The translations under genes and the position numbers were made by a program. From Azospirillum cavernae (GTDB taxonomy: Bacteria > Pseudomonadota > Alphaproteobacteria > Azospirillales > Azospirillaceae), in assembly GCF_003590795.1 (NCBI RefSeq), contig NZ_QYUL01000001.1:1133001-1197000 (forward strand): a stretch of DNA of 64,000 bases, written 5' to 3'. This document shows positions 1 through 10,418 of this stretch, piece by piece. The stretch's first letter is position 1, and every line of letters starts with the position of its first letter. Under the pieces are notes generated by a model that ran no database searches, was not told where the DNA came from, and was given only the letters and a program-made list of their open reading frames with translations.

Positions 1-958
<958 letters not shown>

Positions 959-960
959 TC

Positions 961-993
961 AAAAGAAAGAGGCGGCTTCGGGGAGGCCGCCTC
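961..993 (-). terminator. Rho-independent terminator of secG
   Basis: A perfect 8-bp stem (GAGGCGGC at 969-976, GCCGCCTC at 986-993) with a 9-nt loop. Reading the minus strand it is followed by a TTTCTTTT tract, directly downstream of secG. Confidence 0.85.
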
Positions 994-1026
994 GTCTGTC
1001 GCACCCGTGCCTGAAGCGCAGCGTTG

Positions 1027-1344
1027 TTACTGGCTGACCGGCGGAGCGGGTTGAGCCGGAGCCGCCGGCAGAGCCGGAATGGCGGTCGGCAAGGTGTCGA
1101 TGATCGAGGTCGGCTTTGAATGCGCGCCAGCCAAGATCGCCAGAACAATGCTGGTGGCGAAGAAGCTGCCCGCCAGGATGCCGGTGGTGCGGGTCAGCAG
1201 GTTCGCGGTGCCACGGGTGCTCATCATGCCGCCCATGGTGCCGCCGCCAATGCCAAGGCCGCCACCTTCCGACCGCTGAATCAGGATCACGCCAACCAGC
1301 GCGACCGCGATCAGCAGGTGAACAACGAGAATCACCGATTCCAT
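1027..1344 (-). CDS. secG: Preprotein translocase subunit SecG
   Basis: SecG is the small auxiliary membrane subunit of the SecYEG channel. The 105-residue product begins MESVILVVHLLIAVALVGVI, a first membrane helix, then the family signature of a glycine-rich turn (QRSEGGGLGIGGG), a short amphipathic segment, and a second helix around residues 57-74 (GILAGSFFATSIVLAILAG). The tail is alanine/proline-rich, as in other alphaproteobacterial SecG. It lies between tpiA and pyrG on the same strand, a common alphaproteobacterial arrangement, but hairpins on both sides suggest separate transcript ends. Confidence 0.93.
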   Translation of the reverse strand: MESVILVVHLLIAVALVGVILIQRSEGGGLGIGGGTMGGMMSTRGTANLLTRTTGILAGSFFATSIVLAILAGAHSKPTSIIDTLPTAIPALPAAPAQPAPPVSQ

Positions 1345-1370
1345 GCGATCCGTTTCCCCACGCCCGTCCT

Positions 1371-1417
1371 AAAATCGAATAGCGCGCCACAGGCCGTATC
1401 AGAGGCCCGTGGCGCGC
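1371..1417 (-). terminator. Large hairpin between tpiA and secG, probable tpiA terminator
   Basis: GCGCGCCAC-A-GGCC (1382-1395) pairs with GGCC-C-GTGGCGCGC (1404-1417): a 13-bp stem with one internal mismatch and an 8-nt loop. On the minus strand it is followed by an AT-rich tract ending in TTTT. It sits in the leader of secG, 27 bases before its ATG, so it could also act as an attenuator. Confidence 0.65.
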
Positions 1418-1451
1418 GCCCACTGTTTCTACCGCGCCATCGCGCGATATG

Positions 1452-2207
1452 CTAGCGGCAACTGGTCGCGATGGCCCAGAAATCATCCGCCTTCAGCGCC
1501 GCGCCGCCGACCAGCGCGCCATCGACGTTCTCGACCGCCATCAATTCAACCGCGTTGCCCGGCTTGACCGAACCGCCATAGAGGATCTTCGCCTTGGCCG
1601 GGTCGGCGATCTTGCCGTCCAGTTCGGCGCGGATGTGGGCGTGCATCGCCGCCACATCGTCGGGCGTCGCCGTTTTGCCGGTGCCGATGGCCCAAACGGG
1701 TTCATAGGCGATGACCGTGTTGGCCGCGGTGGCCCCCGCCGGAATCGACCCGGCCAACTGGCCCGACACCACGGCGTCGGCCTGGCCCGCGTCGCGTTGG
1801 GCTTCCGTCTCGCCAACGCAGACGATGGCGATCAAGCCTTGAGCGTGCGCGGCGGCGGCCTTGGCGGCGATCAACGCGTCGCTCTCGCCATGATCGGCCC
1901 GACGCTCCGAATGACCAAGAATGACGTAGCGGCAGCCCGCGTCCACCAGCATGGTCGGGGCGACGTCGCCGGTGTGCGCGCCGGAGTTCTTGGCCGCGCA
2001 ATCCTGACCGCCCAGCGCCAACGCGCTGCCCGCGATGGCGTCGCCAACCGGAAACAGCAGCGGAAAGGGCGGACAGACCAGCAGATCGAACGAAACCTCC
2101 CCCGCGCCGTTCAAGCGCCCGGCGAGATCCGAGGCCAGGGCCAGCCCGTCGGCCTTCAGCCCGTTCATCTTCCAATTTCCAGCGATCAGTTTCCGACGCG
2201 CGGTCAT
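1452..2207 (-). CDS. tpiA: Triosephosphate isomerase
   Basis: Interconverts dihydroxyacetone phosphate and glyceraldehyde 3-phosphate in glycolysis and gluconeogenesis. The 251-residue length is normal for the TIM-barrel family. Visible catalytic landmarks are AGNWKMNG (substrate-binding Asn and Lys, near residue 10-13), ILGHSERR (electrophilic His, near 95) and [11 protein letters not shown] (catalytic Glu and the flexible loop 6, near 165-175), plus the phosphate-binding [11 protein letters not shown] and GALVGGAAL. An AAGGA ribosome site lies just before the ATG. Neighbours are tRNA-Val upstream and secG downstream on the same strand. Confidence 0.97.
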   Translation of the reverse strand: MTARRKLIAGNWKMNGLKADGLALASDLAGRLNGAGEVSFDLLVCPPFPLLFPVGDAIAGSALALGGQDCAAKNSGAHTGDVAPTMLVDAGCRYVILGHSERRADHGESDALIAAKAAAAHAQGLIAIVCVGETEAQRDAGQADAVVSGQLAGSIPAGATAANTVIAYEPVWAIGTGKTATPDDVAAMHAHIRAELDGKIADPAKAKILYGGSVKPGNAVELMAVENVDGALVGGAALKADDFWAIATSCR

Positions 2208-2303
2208 GGTGTGTCCTTTTTATGAAGCGTTTGGGGCGCGCCTCTGTCTAGCAAGACCCACCAGGGATTTCCACCGGCCCGACCCGATTGCGCCCCACCA
2301 ACG

Positions 2304-2328
2304 ACAAAAGGCCCCACCTGGGGGCCTT
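2304..2328 (-). terminator. Terminator downstream of tRNA-Val
   Basis: AAGGCCCC (2308-2315) pairs perfectly with GGGGCCTT (2321-2328) around a 5-nt loop. On the minus strand the stem runs into TTTTGTCGT, so it closes the tRNA-Val transcript. Confidence 0.75.
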
Positions 2329-2355
2329 GCGACAGCATTCATGTCGTGTCTGGGG

Positions 2356-2430
2356 TGGTGGGCGATGAGGGGATCGAACCCCCGACCCTCTCGGTGTAAA
2401 CGAGACGCTCTACCGCTGAGCTAATCGCCC
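2356..2430 (-). tRNA. tRNA-Val (anticodon UAC)
   Basis: On the minus strand the sequence folds as a full cloverleaf. Acceptor arms GGGCGAT/ATCGCCC pair perfectly, and the anticodon stem TCTCG/CGAGA encloses the loop TTTACAC with anticodon TAC. The T arm is GGGGG-TTCGATC-CCCTC. The 3' CCA (complement of 2356-2358) is encoded. It decodes GUA and related valine codons. The HU gene lies immediately upstream on the same strand and tpiA downstream. Confidence 0.97.
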
Positions 2431-2440
2431 GACTGAACCC

Positions 2441-2473
2441 TAAAACGAAACCGGCCGGGAAAGGCCCGGCCGG
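2441..2473 (-). terminator. Terminator of the HU gene
   Basis: CCGGCCGGG (2451-2459) pairs with CCCGGCCGG (2465-2473) around a 5-nt loop. On the minus strand it is followed by TTTCGTTTT. It ends just before tRNA-Val begins. Confidence 0.85.
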
Positions 2474-2498
2474 CGGCACTATGCCCCGACGGGACCAA

Positions 2499-2771
2499 TC
2501 AGTTCAAGGCATCCTTCAGCGTCTTGCCCGCCTTGAACTTCGGCTGCTTGGACGCGGGGATGTCGATCTTTTCGCCCGTGCGCGGGTTGCGGCCCTCGCT
2601 GGCGGCGCGTTCGGCGACCGCGAAGGTGCCAAAGCCGACCAGACGAACCTCGTCACCCTTTTTCAGCGAGTCGGCGATGCCATCAAAAACCGCGTCAACC
2701 GCCTTGGTCGCATCAGTTTTAGACAATCCCGACGCATCAGCAACGTGCGCCACCAGATCATTCTTGTTCAC
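2499..2771 (-). CDS. hupB: DNA-binding protein HU
   Basis: HU is a nucleoid-associated dimer that bends DNA without sequence specificity. The 90-residue product starts at a GTG (2771) with M/V-NKNDLVAHVADASGLSK. The GTG is preceded by a strong GGAAGGGGG ribosome site, and the usual HU length supports this over a longer upstream reading. The family signature GFGTFAVAERAASEGRNPRTG, with its conserved proline in the DNA-wrapping arm, is present around residues 46-66. It follows lon on the same strand, the conserved alphaproteobacterial lon-hup order, and has its own terminator. Confidence 0.96.
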   Translation of the reverse strand: MNKNDLVAHVADASGLSKTDATKAVDAVFDGIADSLKKGDEVRLVGFGTFAVAERAASEGRNPRTGEKIDIPASKQPKFKAGKTLKDALN

Positions 2772-2932
2772 GCAATCCCCCTTCCGAATTCGGCAAATAC
2801 TCAATGTCAAAAAGCCGCCCCACGACTTTTCAGGGGCAAAGGATAATCACAGCGTTGCCCGCCCGTCAATTGGCGACGAGCGGGCAAGCCAGTCATTCTC
2901 AGCCGTTCAAACCATGATTGTCCATGGTTCGA

Positions 2933-5359
2933 TCAATGGCGCAGCAGATCGCCCGACGCGTCGCCGGTCGCCTTTTCGGTCTGCGCCTTGGCGGCGACGG
3001 CGTCCACCTCCGGTTCGGTCCATTCGATCGGCGTCACCGGGCGGGTCAAGGCGTTGCGCAGAACCTCGTCCACCGTGCCGACCGGGATGATCTCCAACCC
3101 GCGCTTCACGTTGTCCGGGATGTCCGCCAAGTCCTTTTCGTTGTCCTTGGGGATCAGCACATGCTTGATGCCGCCCCGCAAGGCCGCCAGCAGCTTTTCC
3201 TTCAGGCCGCCGATGGGCAGGACCCGGCCGCGCAGGGTGATTTCGCCGGTCATCGCCACGTCCTTGCGCACCGGAATGCCGGTCAGCACCGAGACGATGG
3301 AGGTGGCCATGGCGACGCCAGCCGACGGGCCGTCCTTGGGCGTGGCGCCTTCGGGAACATGGACGTGGATGTCCTTCTTCTCGAACAGCGTCGGCTTGAT
3401 GCCGAACGCCACGGCGCGCGACTTGACGTAGCTCTCGGCCGCCTGGACCGATTCCTTCATCACGTCGCCCAGCTTGCCGGTGGTGGTGACGCGGCCCTTG
3501 CCGGGCAGGCCGACGGCCTCGATGGACAGCAACTCGCCGCCCACCTCGGTCCAGGCCAGGCCGGTGGTCACGCCCACCAGATCCTCAAGCTCCGCCTCGC
3601 CATAATGGAAGCGGCGGACGCCCGCGTATTTGTCGAGATTCCGACGGGTCACGGCCACCTTGCCGGTGCCGCCCGTCTTCATCATGATTTCCTTGACCGC
3701 CTTGCGGCAAAGATTGGCGATCTCACGCTCCAGGCTGCGCACGCCGGCTTCCCGCGTGTAGTAGCGGACCAGATCGCGCACCGCGTCGTCGGAAATCGAG
3801 AATTCGCCCTTCTTCAGGCCATTCGCCTCGATCTGCTTTTCGGTCAGATGGCGCTTGGAGATTTCGATCTTTTCGTCTTCGGTGTAACCGGCGACGCGGA
3901 TGATTTCCATACGGTCCAACAACGGCTGCGGCATGCGCATCGTGTTGGCCGTGCAGACGAACATCACGTCCGACAGATCGTAATCGACCTCCAGATAATG
4001 GTCGTTGAAGGTGGCGTTCTGCTCGGGATCCAGAACCTCCAGCAGAGCCGACGACGGATCGCCGCGCCAATCGGCGCCCAGCTTGTCGATTTCGTCGAGC
4101 AGGAACAGCGGGTTCGACGATTTAGCCTTCTTCATGCCCTGGATGACCTTGCCGGGCATCGAGCCGATGTAGGTCCGGCGGTGGCCGCGCACCTCGGCCT
4201 CGTCGCGCACGCCGCCCAGCGACATGCGGACGAAGTTGCGCCCGGTGGATTTGGCGATCGACTTGCCGAGCGAGGTCTTGCCGACGCCGGGCGGACCGAC
4301 GAGGCAGAGGATCGGACCCTTGACCTTGTTCATGCGGTTCTGCACGGCAAGATACTCAAGGATGCGCTCCTTGACCTTGTCCAGACCATAATGGTCGGCG
4401 TCGAGAACCTTCTGCGCCAGCTTCAGGTCGCGCTTGACCTTGGTGCGCTTCTTCCAGGGAATGGACAGCATCCAATCCAGATAGTTGCGCACCACCGTGG
4501 CTTCCGCCGACATCGGACTCATCGAGCGCAGCTTCTTCAGCTCCGCCAGGGCCTTGTCGCGGGCTTCCTTGGGGAAACGGGTCTTGTTGATCTTCTCTTC
4601 CAGCTCCGCCGATTCGTCGCGGCCATCCTCGGTCTCGCCGAGTTCCTTCTGAATCGCCTTGAGCTGTTCGTTCAGATAATACTCGCGCTGGGTCTTCTCC
4701 ATCTGCCGCTTGACGCGGTTGCGGATGCGCTTTTCAACCTGGAGAACGCCGATCTCGCCTTCCATGAAGGCGTAGACCCGCTCCAAGCGCTCCGACACGG
4801 TGGCGCATTCCAAAAGCTGCTGCTTTTCGGGAATCTTCAGCGCCAGATGCGAGGCGACGGTGTCGGCCAGCTTGCTGGAATCCTCGATCTGGTTGATCGA
4901 GACCAGCACCTCCGGCGGGATCTTCTTGTTCAGCTTGATGTATTGCTCGAACTGCGACACGACGGCGCGGCTCAGAGCTTCAAGCTCCTGATTCTCGCCG
5001 ATCTTTTCCTCGACCAGCTCGGCTTGCGCCTGGAAGAACTCTTCATTGTCGGAGAATTTGGTGATGGCGGCGCGCTGGCCGCCCTCGACCAACACCTTGA
5101 CGGTCCCGTCCGGCAGTTTCAGCAACTGCAACACGGTGCCGACGGTGCCGACGCTGTAGATGTCGGCGGGAGTCGGATCATCCTGCGCGGCGTTCTTCTG
5201 GGTGACGAGAAGGATCTGTTTGTCGTCCTTCATGACGTCTTCCAGCGCGCGCACGGACTTCTCACGCCCGACGAACAGCGGCACGATCATGTGGGGAAAC
5301 ACCACGATGTCGCGCAGCGGCAGGACCGGGTAGAGGGCACCACGGGAGAGTTCGATCAT
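2933..5359 (-). CDS. lon: ATP-dependent protease Lon
   Basis: Cytoplasmic AAA+ serine protease that degrades misfolded and selected regulatory proteins. The 808-residue product has the normal order. The N-terminal substrate-binding domain opens with [20 protein letters not shown], followed by a coiled-coil middle around 190-280. The AAA+ module has Walker [10 protein letters not shown] (near 355) and Walker [10 protein letters not shown]. The C-terminal protease domain has the catalytic serine in [12 protein letters not shown] (near 679) and the lysine in [11 protein letters not shown] (near 722). It is flanked upstream by a chemoreceptor gene and downstream by HU. Heat-shock control is usual for lon, but no convincing sigma-32 promoter was seen here. 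Confidence 0.98.
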   Translation of the reverse strand: MIELSRGALYPVLPLRDIVVFPHMIVPLFVGREKSVRALEDVMKDDKQILLVTQKNAAQDDPTPADIYSVGTVGTVLQLLKLPDGTVKVLVEGGQRAAITKFSDNEEFFQAQAELVEEKIGENQELEALSRAVVSQFEQYIKLNKKIPPEVLVSINQIEDSSKLADTVASHLALKIPEKQQLLECATVSERLERVYAFMEGEIGVLQVEKRIRNRVKRQMEKTQREYYLNEQLKAIQKELGETEDGRDESAELEEKINKTRFPKEARDKALAELKKLRSMSPMSAEATVVRNYLDWMLSIPWKKRTKVKRDLKLAQKVLDADHYGLDKVKERILEYLAVQNRMNKVKGPILCLVGPPGVGKTSLGKSIAKSTGRNFVRMSLGGVRDEAEVRGHRRTYIGSMPGKVIQGMKKAKSSNPLFLLDEIDKLGADWRGDPSSALLEVLDPEQNATFNDHYLEVDYDLSDVMFVCTANTMRMPQPLLDRMEIIRVAGYTEDEKIEISKRHLTEKQIEANGLKKGEFSISDDAVRDLVRYYTREAGVRSLEREIANLCRKAVKEIMMKTGGTGKVAVTRRNLDKYAGVRRFHYGEAELEDLVGVTTGLAWTEVGGELLSIEAVGLPGKGRVTTTGKLGDVMKESVQAAESYVKSRAVAFGIKPTLFEKKDIHVHVPEGATPKDGPSAGVAMATSIVSVLTGIPVRKDVAMTGEITLRGRVLPIGGLKEKLLAALRGGIKHVLIPKDNEKDLADIPDNVKRGLEIIPVGTVDEVLRNALTRPVTPIEWTEPEVDAVAAKAQTEKATGDASGDLLRH

Positions 5360-5764
5360 GGATCAGGCCTCGTGAAAAAGAACGCCGTCCAGCCCGGAAT
5401 GGGCCTGAGGAACGTCCCGCCTTGGGATAAGCGCGGGGCGCGAGACACCGGCACGGGAACTAACGTGGCATAGCCCCCAGCCCCCTTCAAGGGGTTGAAA
5501 CCCGCCAAACGGGGGAAAGCTGCCGCGACGCGGCGAATTTCCGCCGCTCACGCCGCCTTCGCGCCCGTCATTGGGCGCGAATCCGCTCCAAGTCGGCTTG
5601 AACGGAGCGGTCGAGAGGGGCAGATTGCGCGTGAGCCATGCCAAGCGTCGGCTTCAACGCGTCATGAACCCGTGCTGACCCGGCTCTCCCGGTCGATTCC
5701 CCGGGGATCAGCCCCGCCGCCGTCGCCCGGTCTGCGGCGCTGATTCGCCTCACGGCTCCCCACA
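5360..5764. other. Intergenic region between the chemoreceptor gene and lon
   Basis: About 400 bases upstream of lon. It holds the inverted repeat TTCAAGGGGTTGAA near 5493-5506, several GC-rich short repeats and no open frame with a ribosome site or recognisable product. It presumably contains the lon promoter, but I could not place one with confidence. Confidence 0.4.
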
Positions 5765-5807
5765 CAAAAAAGGCTGCGCCCCACCCCAACCTGGTGGCGA
5801 CGCAGCC
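5765..5807 (-). terminator. Terminator of the chemoreceptor gene
   Basis: GGCTGCG (5772-5778) pairs with CGCAGCC (5801-5807), with an inner CCACC/GGTGG stem extending it. On the minus strand it is followed by six T residues. Confidence 0.85.
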
Positions 5808-5831
5808 CTGAACATGGACGGCGGAGGATCG

Positions 5832-7904
5832 TTACAGCGCGCCCAGCCGCCGCACATACCCATCGACCGTGGTCCGCAAACTCCCCGCCTCTTCCGTCAA
5901 GCCGCGCGACGCGGTCAGCAACTCGCCCGACGCCACCCGTGTGCTTTCAGCGGTCGCGGCGACCAACTGGATGTTGCCGGACACCTCGATGGTGCCTTGG
6001 GCGGCGGCCTGAATGTTGCGGGTGATTTCCCGAGTCGCCACGTTTTGTTGCTCCACGGCGGCGGCGACGGCGGCGGCGGCCTCGCTGATGGCGGCGACGG
6101 TGCGGCTGATCGCGCCGATGGCGATCACCGCGTTGCCGCTGACGTCCCGAATCTCGCCAACCCGCAACTGGATGTCGTCGGTGGCCTTGGCGGTTTGACC
6201 AGCCAGACTCTTGACCTCGCTGGCGACGACGGCGAAGCCCTTGCCCGCCTCGCCCGCGCGGGCCGCCTCGATGGTGGCGTTCAGAGCCAACAGGTTGGTT
6301 TGGCTGGCGATCGAGTTGATCATGTCGACGACGGAGCCGATTCCCGCCGCGCGGTCGGCCAAAGTCGCCACGATGTCGGCCGTGGTTCCGGCCTCGCGCA
6401 CGGCCTCCCGCGCGATGCGCGCCGCATCGTCGATCCGCCGCCCGATCTCGCCAATGGAGGATTGAAGCTGGTCCGACGCCGCCGCCACCGTCTGAATGCT
6501 CTGATTGGCCTGACTCGACGCCGAGGCGACCGAGGTTGAGCGCCCGGACGCGTCCTCCGCCGACGACGACAACCGTTCGGAATTGCTGCGCACCGTTTGA
6601 GCCGTGTTGGACAGGTGATGAACCACCGACTCAAGCTGGGACACGAAGTCTTGCGTCGCCCGCTCCATCTCCAGCCGCCGCGTTTCCCGATTGTCCTGAT
6701 CGACGCGGCGCTGGGTTTCCGCTTGGTCGGCGTCGCGCGCCCCCGCTTGCAGAATGTCGATGGCCGCCGCCATGGCGCCGATCTCGTCCTGACGCCCGCG
6801 ATGGGGAACGTCCAGGTCACGGCGGCCAGCGGCGATGGCGGACACGACGTCCGCCAGTTGAACGATGGGCTGAGAGGCCCGGCGCGTCACGGCGACCGCC
6901 ACGGACACCAGGGCGACCACCCCAACGATGAGAACGCCAATCGCGGCGAACAGTCGGCGCAGCGCCAGCGTGTGGTGCTCTTCCGCCAAGCCGCCGCCCG
7001 TTTGAAACCCGGCGTCGCGCAAGGCCAGGAGATTTTGCAGCAGCGGCGACGCCGACCGGCGCCACTCCGCGCCATCAAGGTCATAGGGGCGCCCAGCGCG
7101 CGACGCGTCCAGAACACGAAGCTTGAAGGCGCCAAACCCCTCCATGTAGCCCTTGCGCGCGGTTTCCAATCCCTTGCGCATCTCCGGCCCCATGCCGCCG
7201 CCGACCACGTCACTTTCAACCGACGCCCAACTTTCCTGAATGCGCCCTTCCAACGTCAGCATGTCGCGTTCGGCCTCAGGCGCGAAAGGCTTCCCCGTGC
7301 CAAGCGTGCGCAGATACAGAACCGATTGCTGCCCGGCGCTCTCGCGCAGTTTGGACGCCCGAATGGCGATGTCGGCGTGATCGCCCACCTCGGAATCCAG
7401 GTCATTCAGGCGATGGCTGAGACGAGTCATCGTCGTCACGACCCCCGACGTCACCTGAACGACGCTCTCAAAAAAGCGCGCCGAGGAGTCGGCGGGCCGT
7501 CCGGAACGATCCACAGCCAGCCAGCCATCGGCCAAGCGACGGGACTCGTCCAACTTGCGGTCGATCTCGCCAACCTCGCGAACGGTCGGCGCGTCGCCCA
7601 AGGCGTTGGCCGCCACCTGATACTTCACGCGCGCGGCGTCTGTTTGAGCGCGCGCCTTGGCCAAGGCGTCCCGTGTGGCCGGATCCGCAGGGACCCCGGC
7701 GGTCAGCGGCAGATTGACGACGCCACGCTCAAGCGCCAGCGTCTCATTGACCGCCGCCGCTCCGGCCAGAACATCGACCATGGCGCGCGCGCTGGAGGCG
7801 CGCTGAGCAGATCCGGTTTCCTGAACCGCCAGCCAGGTTGCGGGCACAGCCGCCACAGCGCCAACGCAGGCCAGGCAAATGTAAAGAAAACTGCGTATCT
7901 TCAT
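5832..7904 (-). CDS. Methyl-accepting chemotaxis protein
   Basis: A 690-residue membrane chemoreceptor. It has an N-terminal membrane helix (about 6-28), a roughly 285-residue helical periplasmic sensor domain that I cannot match to a ligand family, and a second helix (about 316-338, [20 protein letters not shown]). A HAMP linker follows, then the long cytoplasmic coiled coil. The signalling tip is well conserved ([20 protein letters not shown] and [20 protein letters not shown], near 530-575). It ends [11 protein letters not shown] without a CheR-tethering pentapeptide. It would control CheA, but no che cluster is in the window. It interrupts the clpX-lon order usual in alphaproteobacteria and has its own terminator. 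Confidence 0.95.
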   Translation of the reverse strand: MKIRSFLYICLACVGAVAAVPATWLAVQETGSAQRASSARAMVDVLAGAAAVNETLALERGVVNLPLTAGVPADPATRDALAKARAQTDAARVKYQVAANALGDAPTVREVGEIDRKLDESRRLADGWLAVDRSGRPADSSARFFESVVQVTSGVVTTMTRLSHRLNDLDSEVGDHADIAIRASKLRESAGQQSVLYLRTLGTGKPFAPEAERDMLTLEGRIQESWASVESDVVGGGMGPEMRKGLETARKGYMEGFGAFKLRVLDASRAGRPYDLDGAEWRRSASPLLQNLLALRDAGFQTGGGLAEEHHTLALRRLFAAIGVLIVGVVALVSVAVAVTRRASQPIVQLADVVSAIAAGRRDLDVPHRGRQDEIGAMAAAIDILQAGARDADQAETQRRVDQDNRETRRLEMERATQDFVSQLESVVHHLSNTAQTVRSNSERLSSSAEDASGRSTSVASASSQANQSIQTVAAASDQLQSSIGEIGRRIDDAARIAREAVREAGTTADIVATLADRAAGIGSVVDMINSIASQTNLLALNATIEAARAGEAGKGFAVVASEVKSLAGQTAKATDDIQLRVGEIRDVSGNAVIAIGAISRTVAAISEAAAAVAAAVEQQNVATREITRNIQAAAQGTIEVSGNIQLVAATAESTRVASGELLTASRGLTEEAGSLRTTVDGYVRRLGAL

Positions 7905-8147
7905 TGCTCAATCACCAAAATATTGTGACAAGCAAAGGGTCGCAGCGCTGAATCCAGAGAAACAGATCACCGCCCGTCACTCATCATTGTCAGTTCTGCC
8001 AGACTAGCACACCGGGATATGCGATAACCACACGGTGCTTTGTGGAATCATGCGTCAAATTGAAACATTGCTCTGTTTGTTTGGATTTTATGCAATTGGC
8101 TCTTCAAACAGACCATGCCCGCCCCACAAACCCCAAAAACGGGACAC

Positions 8148-8173
8148 AAAAAAGGGCGCCGAAGCGCCCTTTT
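8148..8173 (-). terminator. Terminator of clpX
   Basis: AAAAGGGCGC (8150-8159) and GCGCCCTTTT (8164-8173) form a perfect 10-bp stem with a CGAA tetraloop, ending in T residues on the minus strand, 26 bases after the clpX stop. Confidence 0.92.
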
Positions 8174-8198
8174 CCTCAATCACAGGACAGCGGACGGC

Positions 8199-9461
8199 TT
8201 ACGCCCCCGGCGCCTCGCTCCGGCGTTCGGCGTGGACGTAGAGCGGCTTGGCGCGCCCTTCGACCACTTCCTTGTTCACCAGAATGCTCTCGACCCCGGT
8301 CAAGCCGGGAAGGTCGAACATCGGGTCGAGGAGGATGGCCTCCATGATCGACCGCAAGCCGCGCGCGCCGGTCTTGCGCGCGATGGCCTTGTGCGAAATC
8401 GCCTTCAGCGCGTCCTCGGAGAATTCCAGATGGACGTCCTCCATCTCGAACAGGCGTTGGTACTGCTTGACCAAGGCGTTCTTCGGCTTGCTGAGGATCT
8501 CAACCAACGCCGGTTCGTCCAGATCCGACAGGGTGGCGAGCACCGGCAGACGACCGATAAATTCCGGGATCAAGCCGAACTTCAGCAGATCTTCCGGCTC
8601 GACGCTGTGCAGGATGTCGCCCGTCGACCGCTCGTCCGGGCCACGAACGTCGGCGCCAAAGCCGATGCTGGTGCCCTTGCCGCGCTGGGCGATGATCTTG
8701 TCCAACCCGGCGAACGCGCCGCCGCAGATGAACAGGATGTTGCTGGTGTCGACCTGAAGGAATTCCTGCTGGGGATGCTTGCGCCCGCCCTGCGGCGGCA
8801 CGGAAGCCACGGTGCCTTCCATGATCTTCAGCAAGGCCTGCTGCACGCCCTCGCCCGACACGTCGCGGGTGATCGACGGGTTGTCGGACTTGCGGCTGAT
8901 CTTGTCGACCTCGTCGATGTAGACGATGCCGCGCTGCGCCCGCTCGACGTTGTAGTCGGCGGCCTGCAACAGCTTGAGAATGATGTTCTCGACATCCTCG
9001 CCGACGTAACCGGCTTCGGTCAGCGTCGTGGCGTCGGCCATCGTGAAGGGTACGTCGATGATCCGCGCCAGAGTCTGGGCCAGCAGCGTCTTGCCGCAGC
9101 CGGTCGGACCGATCAGCAGGATGTTCGACTTGGCGAGTTCGACGTCGTTGTGCTTCGTTCCGTGCGCCAGCCGCTTGTAATGATTATGGACCGCCACCGA
9201 CAACACGCGCTTGGCGTAGATCTGGCCGATCACATAATCATCGAGAACCGCCTGGATGTCGCGCGGGGTCGGAACCCCATCGCGGGACTTCACCAGCGTG
9301 GTCTTGTTTTCCTCGCGAATGATGTCCATGCACAGCTCGACGCATTCATCACAGATGAACACCGTCGGACCGGCAATCAGCTTGCGGACCTCGTGCTGGC
9401 TCTTGCCGCAGAAGGAGCAGTAGAGCGTATTCTTCGAATCGCCGCTGCTGGACTTGCTCAT
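8199..9461 (-). CDS. clpX: ATP-dependent Clp protease ATP-binding subunit ClpX
   Basis: AAA+ unfoldase that delivers tagged substrates to ClpP. The 420-residue product starts at the ATG at 9461 ([20 protein letters not shown]). The frame is open 45 codons further upstream, but that part is not ClpX-like. The N-terminal zinc-binding domain has two CxxC pairs (CSFC, CDEC, near 15-40). Then come Walker [15 protein letters not shown] (near 119), Walker [11 protein letters not shown], the GYVGEDVE pore loop, the [20 protein letters not shown] segment, and the sensor region [13 protein letters not shown]. It lies directly downstream of clpP on the same strand, 216 bases apart. Confidence 0.98.
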   Translation of the reverse strand: MSKSSSGDSKNTLYCSFCGKSQHEVRKLIAGPTVFICDECVELCMDIIREENKTTLVKSRDGVPTPRDIQAVLDDYVIGQIYAKRVLSVAVHNHYKRLAHGTKHNDVELAKSNILLIGPTGCGKTLLAQTLARIIDVPFTMADATTLTEAGYVGEDVENIILKLLQAADYNVERAQRGIVYIDEVDKISRKSDNPSITRDVSGEGVQQALLKIMEGTVASVPPQGGRKHPQQEFLQVDTSNILFICGGAFAGLDKIIAQRGKGTSIGFGADVRGPDERSTGDILHSVEPEDLLKFGLIPEFIGRLPVLATLSDLDEPALVEILSKPKNALVKQYQRLFEMEDVHLEFSEDALKAISHKAIARKTGARGLRSIMEAILLDPMFDLPGLTGVESILVNKEVVEGRAKPLYVHAERRSEAPGA

Positions 9462-9677
9462 CGGTACTCCGTCATCTCGCGGGGGACGTGGTCCAAGGAC
9501 CATGCCCGTTCGTGGCGCCCCCCGACGCCGGTCCATTCCGTGGGCGCCAGGAGGGGACCCCTGACGCGGTATCTTGCGGCCTTTCACCAGCCGCAATCAG
9601 ATCAGCCCGTGATCGGGACCGCTTCCCAGCCATTCAACAACAGGCAAACGGCCCGATCAACCCTTTGTTGGGCAGGC

Positions 9678-10307
9678 TCAAGACGCCTGACCGTCCACAC
9701 CCGGACGCTTCTCCACCACTTCGTCGATCAGACCGAAGGATTTCGCCTCGTCCGGCGACATGAACTTGTCGCGTTCCATGGCGTTTTCGATGGTGTCGAG
9801 CGTCTGGCCGGTGTGCTTGACGTAGATGTCGTTCAGACGCGAGCGCAGCTTCAGGATTTCCTGGGCCTGGATCTCGATGTCCGAGGCCTGGCCCTGGGCG
9901 CCGCCCGACGGCTGATGGATCATGATGCGGCTGTTGGGCAGCGAGAAACGCTTGCCCGGCGCGCCAGCGGCCAGCAGCAGCGACCCCATCGACGCGGCTT
10001 GCCCCATGCACACGGTGGACACCTGCGGACGGATGTACTGCATGGTGTCGTAGATGGCGAGGCCCGCCGAGACGTAGCCGCCCGGCGAATTGATGTAGAG
10101 CGCGATGTCCTTCGTCGGGTTTTCCGATTCAAGGAACAAGAGCTGGGAGCAGATCAGGCTGGCGACGGTGTCGTTCACGCCGCCGACCAGGAAGATGATC
10201 CGCTCCTTCAGCAAGCGCGAATAGATGTCATACGCGCGTTCGCCCCGGTTGGTCTGTTCGATGACCATCGGGACCAGAGCATTCATCTTCGGCTCGAAGT
10301 CGTACAT
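9678..10307 (-). CDS. clpP: ATP-dependent Clp protease proteolytic subunit ClpP
   Basis: Serine peptidase that forms the tetradecameric proteolytic chamber used by ClpX or ClpA. The 209-residue product starts at the ATG at 10307 ([20 protein letters not shown]) behind GGGAAGAAC; a further 20 codons upstream are open but not family-like. Catalytic residues are visible: Ser in [15 protein letters not shown], His in [10 protein letters not shown], and the Asp in [20 protein letters not shown]. The substrate-channel motif [20 protein letters not shown] is intact. It is placed between tig and clpX, the standard order. Confidence 0.98.
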   Translation of the reverse strand: MYDFEPKMNALVPMVIEQTNRGERAYDIYSRLLKERIIFLVGGVNDTVASLICSQLLFLESENPTKDIALYINSPGGYVSAGLAIYDTMQYIRPQVSTVCMGQAASMGSLLLAAGAPGKRFSLPNSRIMIHQPSGGAQGQASDIEIQAQEILKLRSRLNDIYVKHTGQTLDTIENAMERDKFMSPDEAKSFGLIDEVVEKRPGVDGQAS

Positions 10308-10377
10308 ATGTTCTTCCCTGCCCCGGCGGTTGACTGGACCGGCTTTGCATCCGGCACGAAACCACATATAGGTGCGG

Positions 10378-10405
10378 TTGGGGGCGGTGGGTAGTCCGCC
10401 CCCAA
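10378..10405 (-). promoter_or_regulatory. Hairpin between tig and clpP without a U tract
   Basis: TTGGGGGCGG (10378-10387) pairs perfectly with CCGCCCCCAA (10396-10405), an 8-nt loop. No T run follows on the minus strand, so it is unlikely to be a full terminator. It may stabilise the end of the tig message or reduce readthrough into clpP. Confidence 0.5.
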
Positions 10406-10418
10406 TCCTTTTGGCAGT

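Noticed and set aside
2918..5473. Very long open frame on the plus strand opposite lon
   Set aside because: It is the antisense shadow of lon in GC-rich DNA; its translation is repetitive in Leu, Asp, His and Gln and has no family motif, while the minus strand is unmistakably Lon.
5480..5510. Possible sigma-32 promoter for lon (CTTGAAG ... CTATGCC on the minus strand)
   Set aside because: The spacing (14 bases from CTTG to CTAT) and the -10 do not fit the alphaproteobacterial heat-shock consensus well enough.
5568..5789. Possible small protein upstream of lon on the minus strand
   Set aside because: Low-complexity translation, no ribosome site, overlaps the chemoreceptor terminator.
9462..9596. 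N-terminal extension of clpX
   Set aside because: The extra 45 codons are unlike ClpX and the zinc-domain start [15 protein letters not shown] fits the family.
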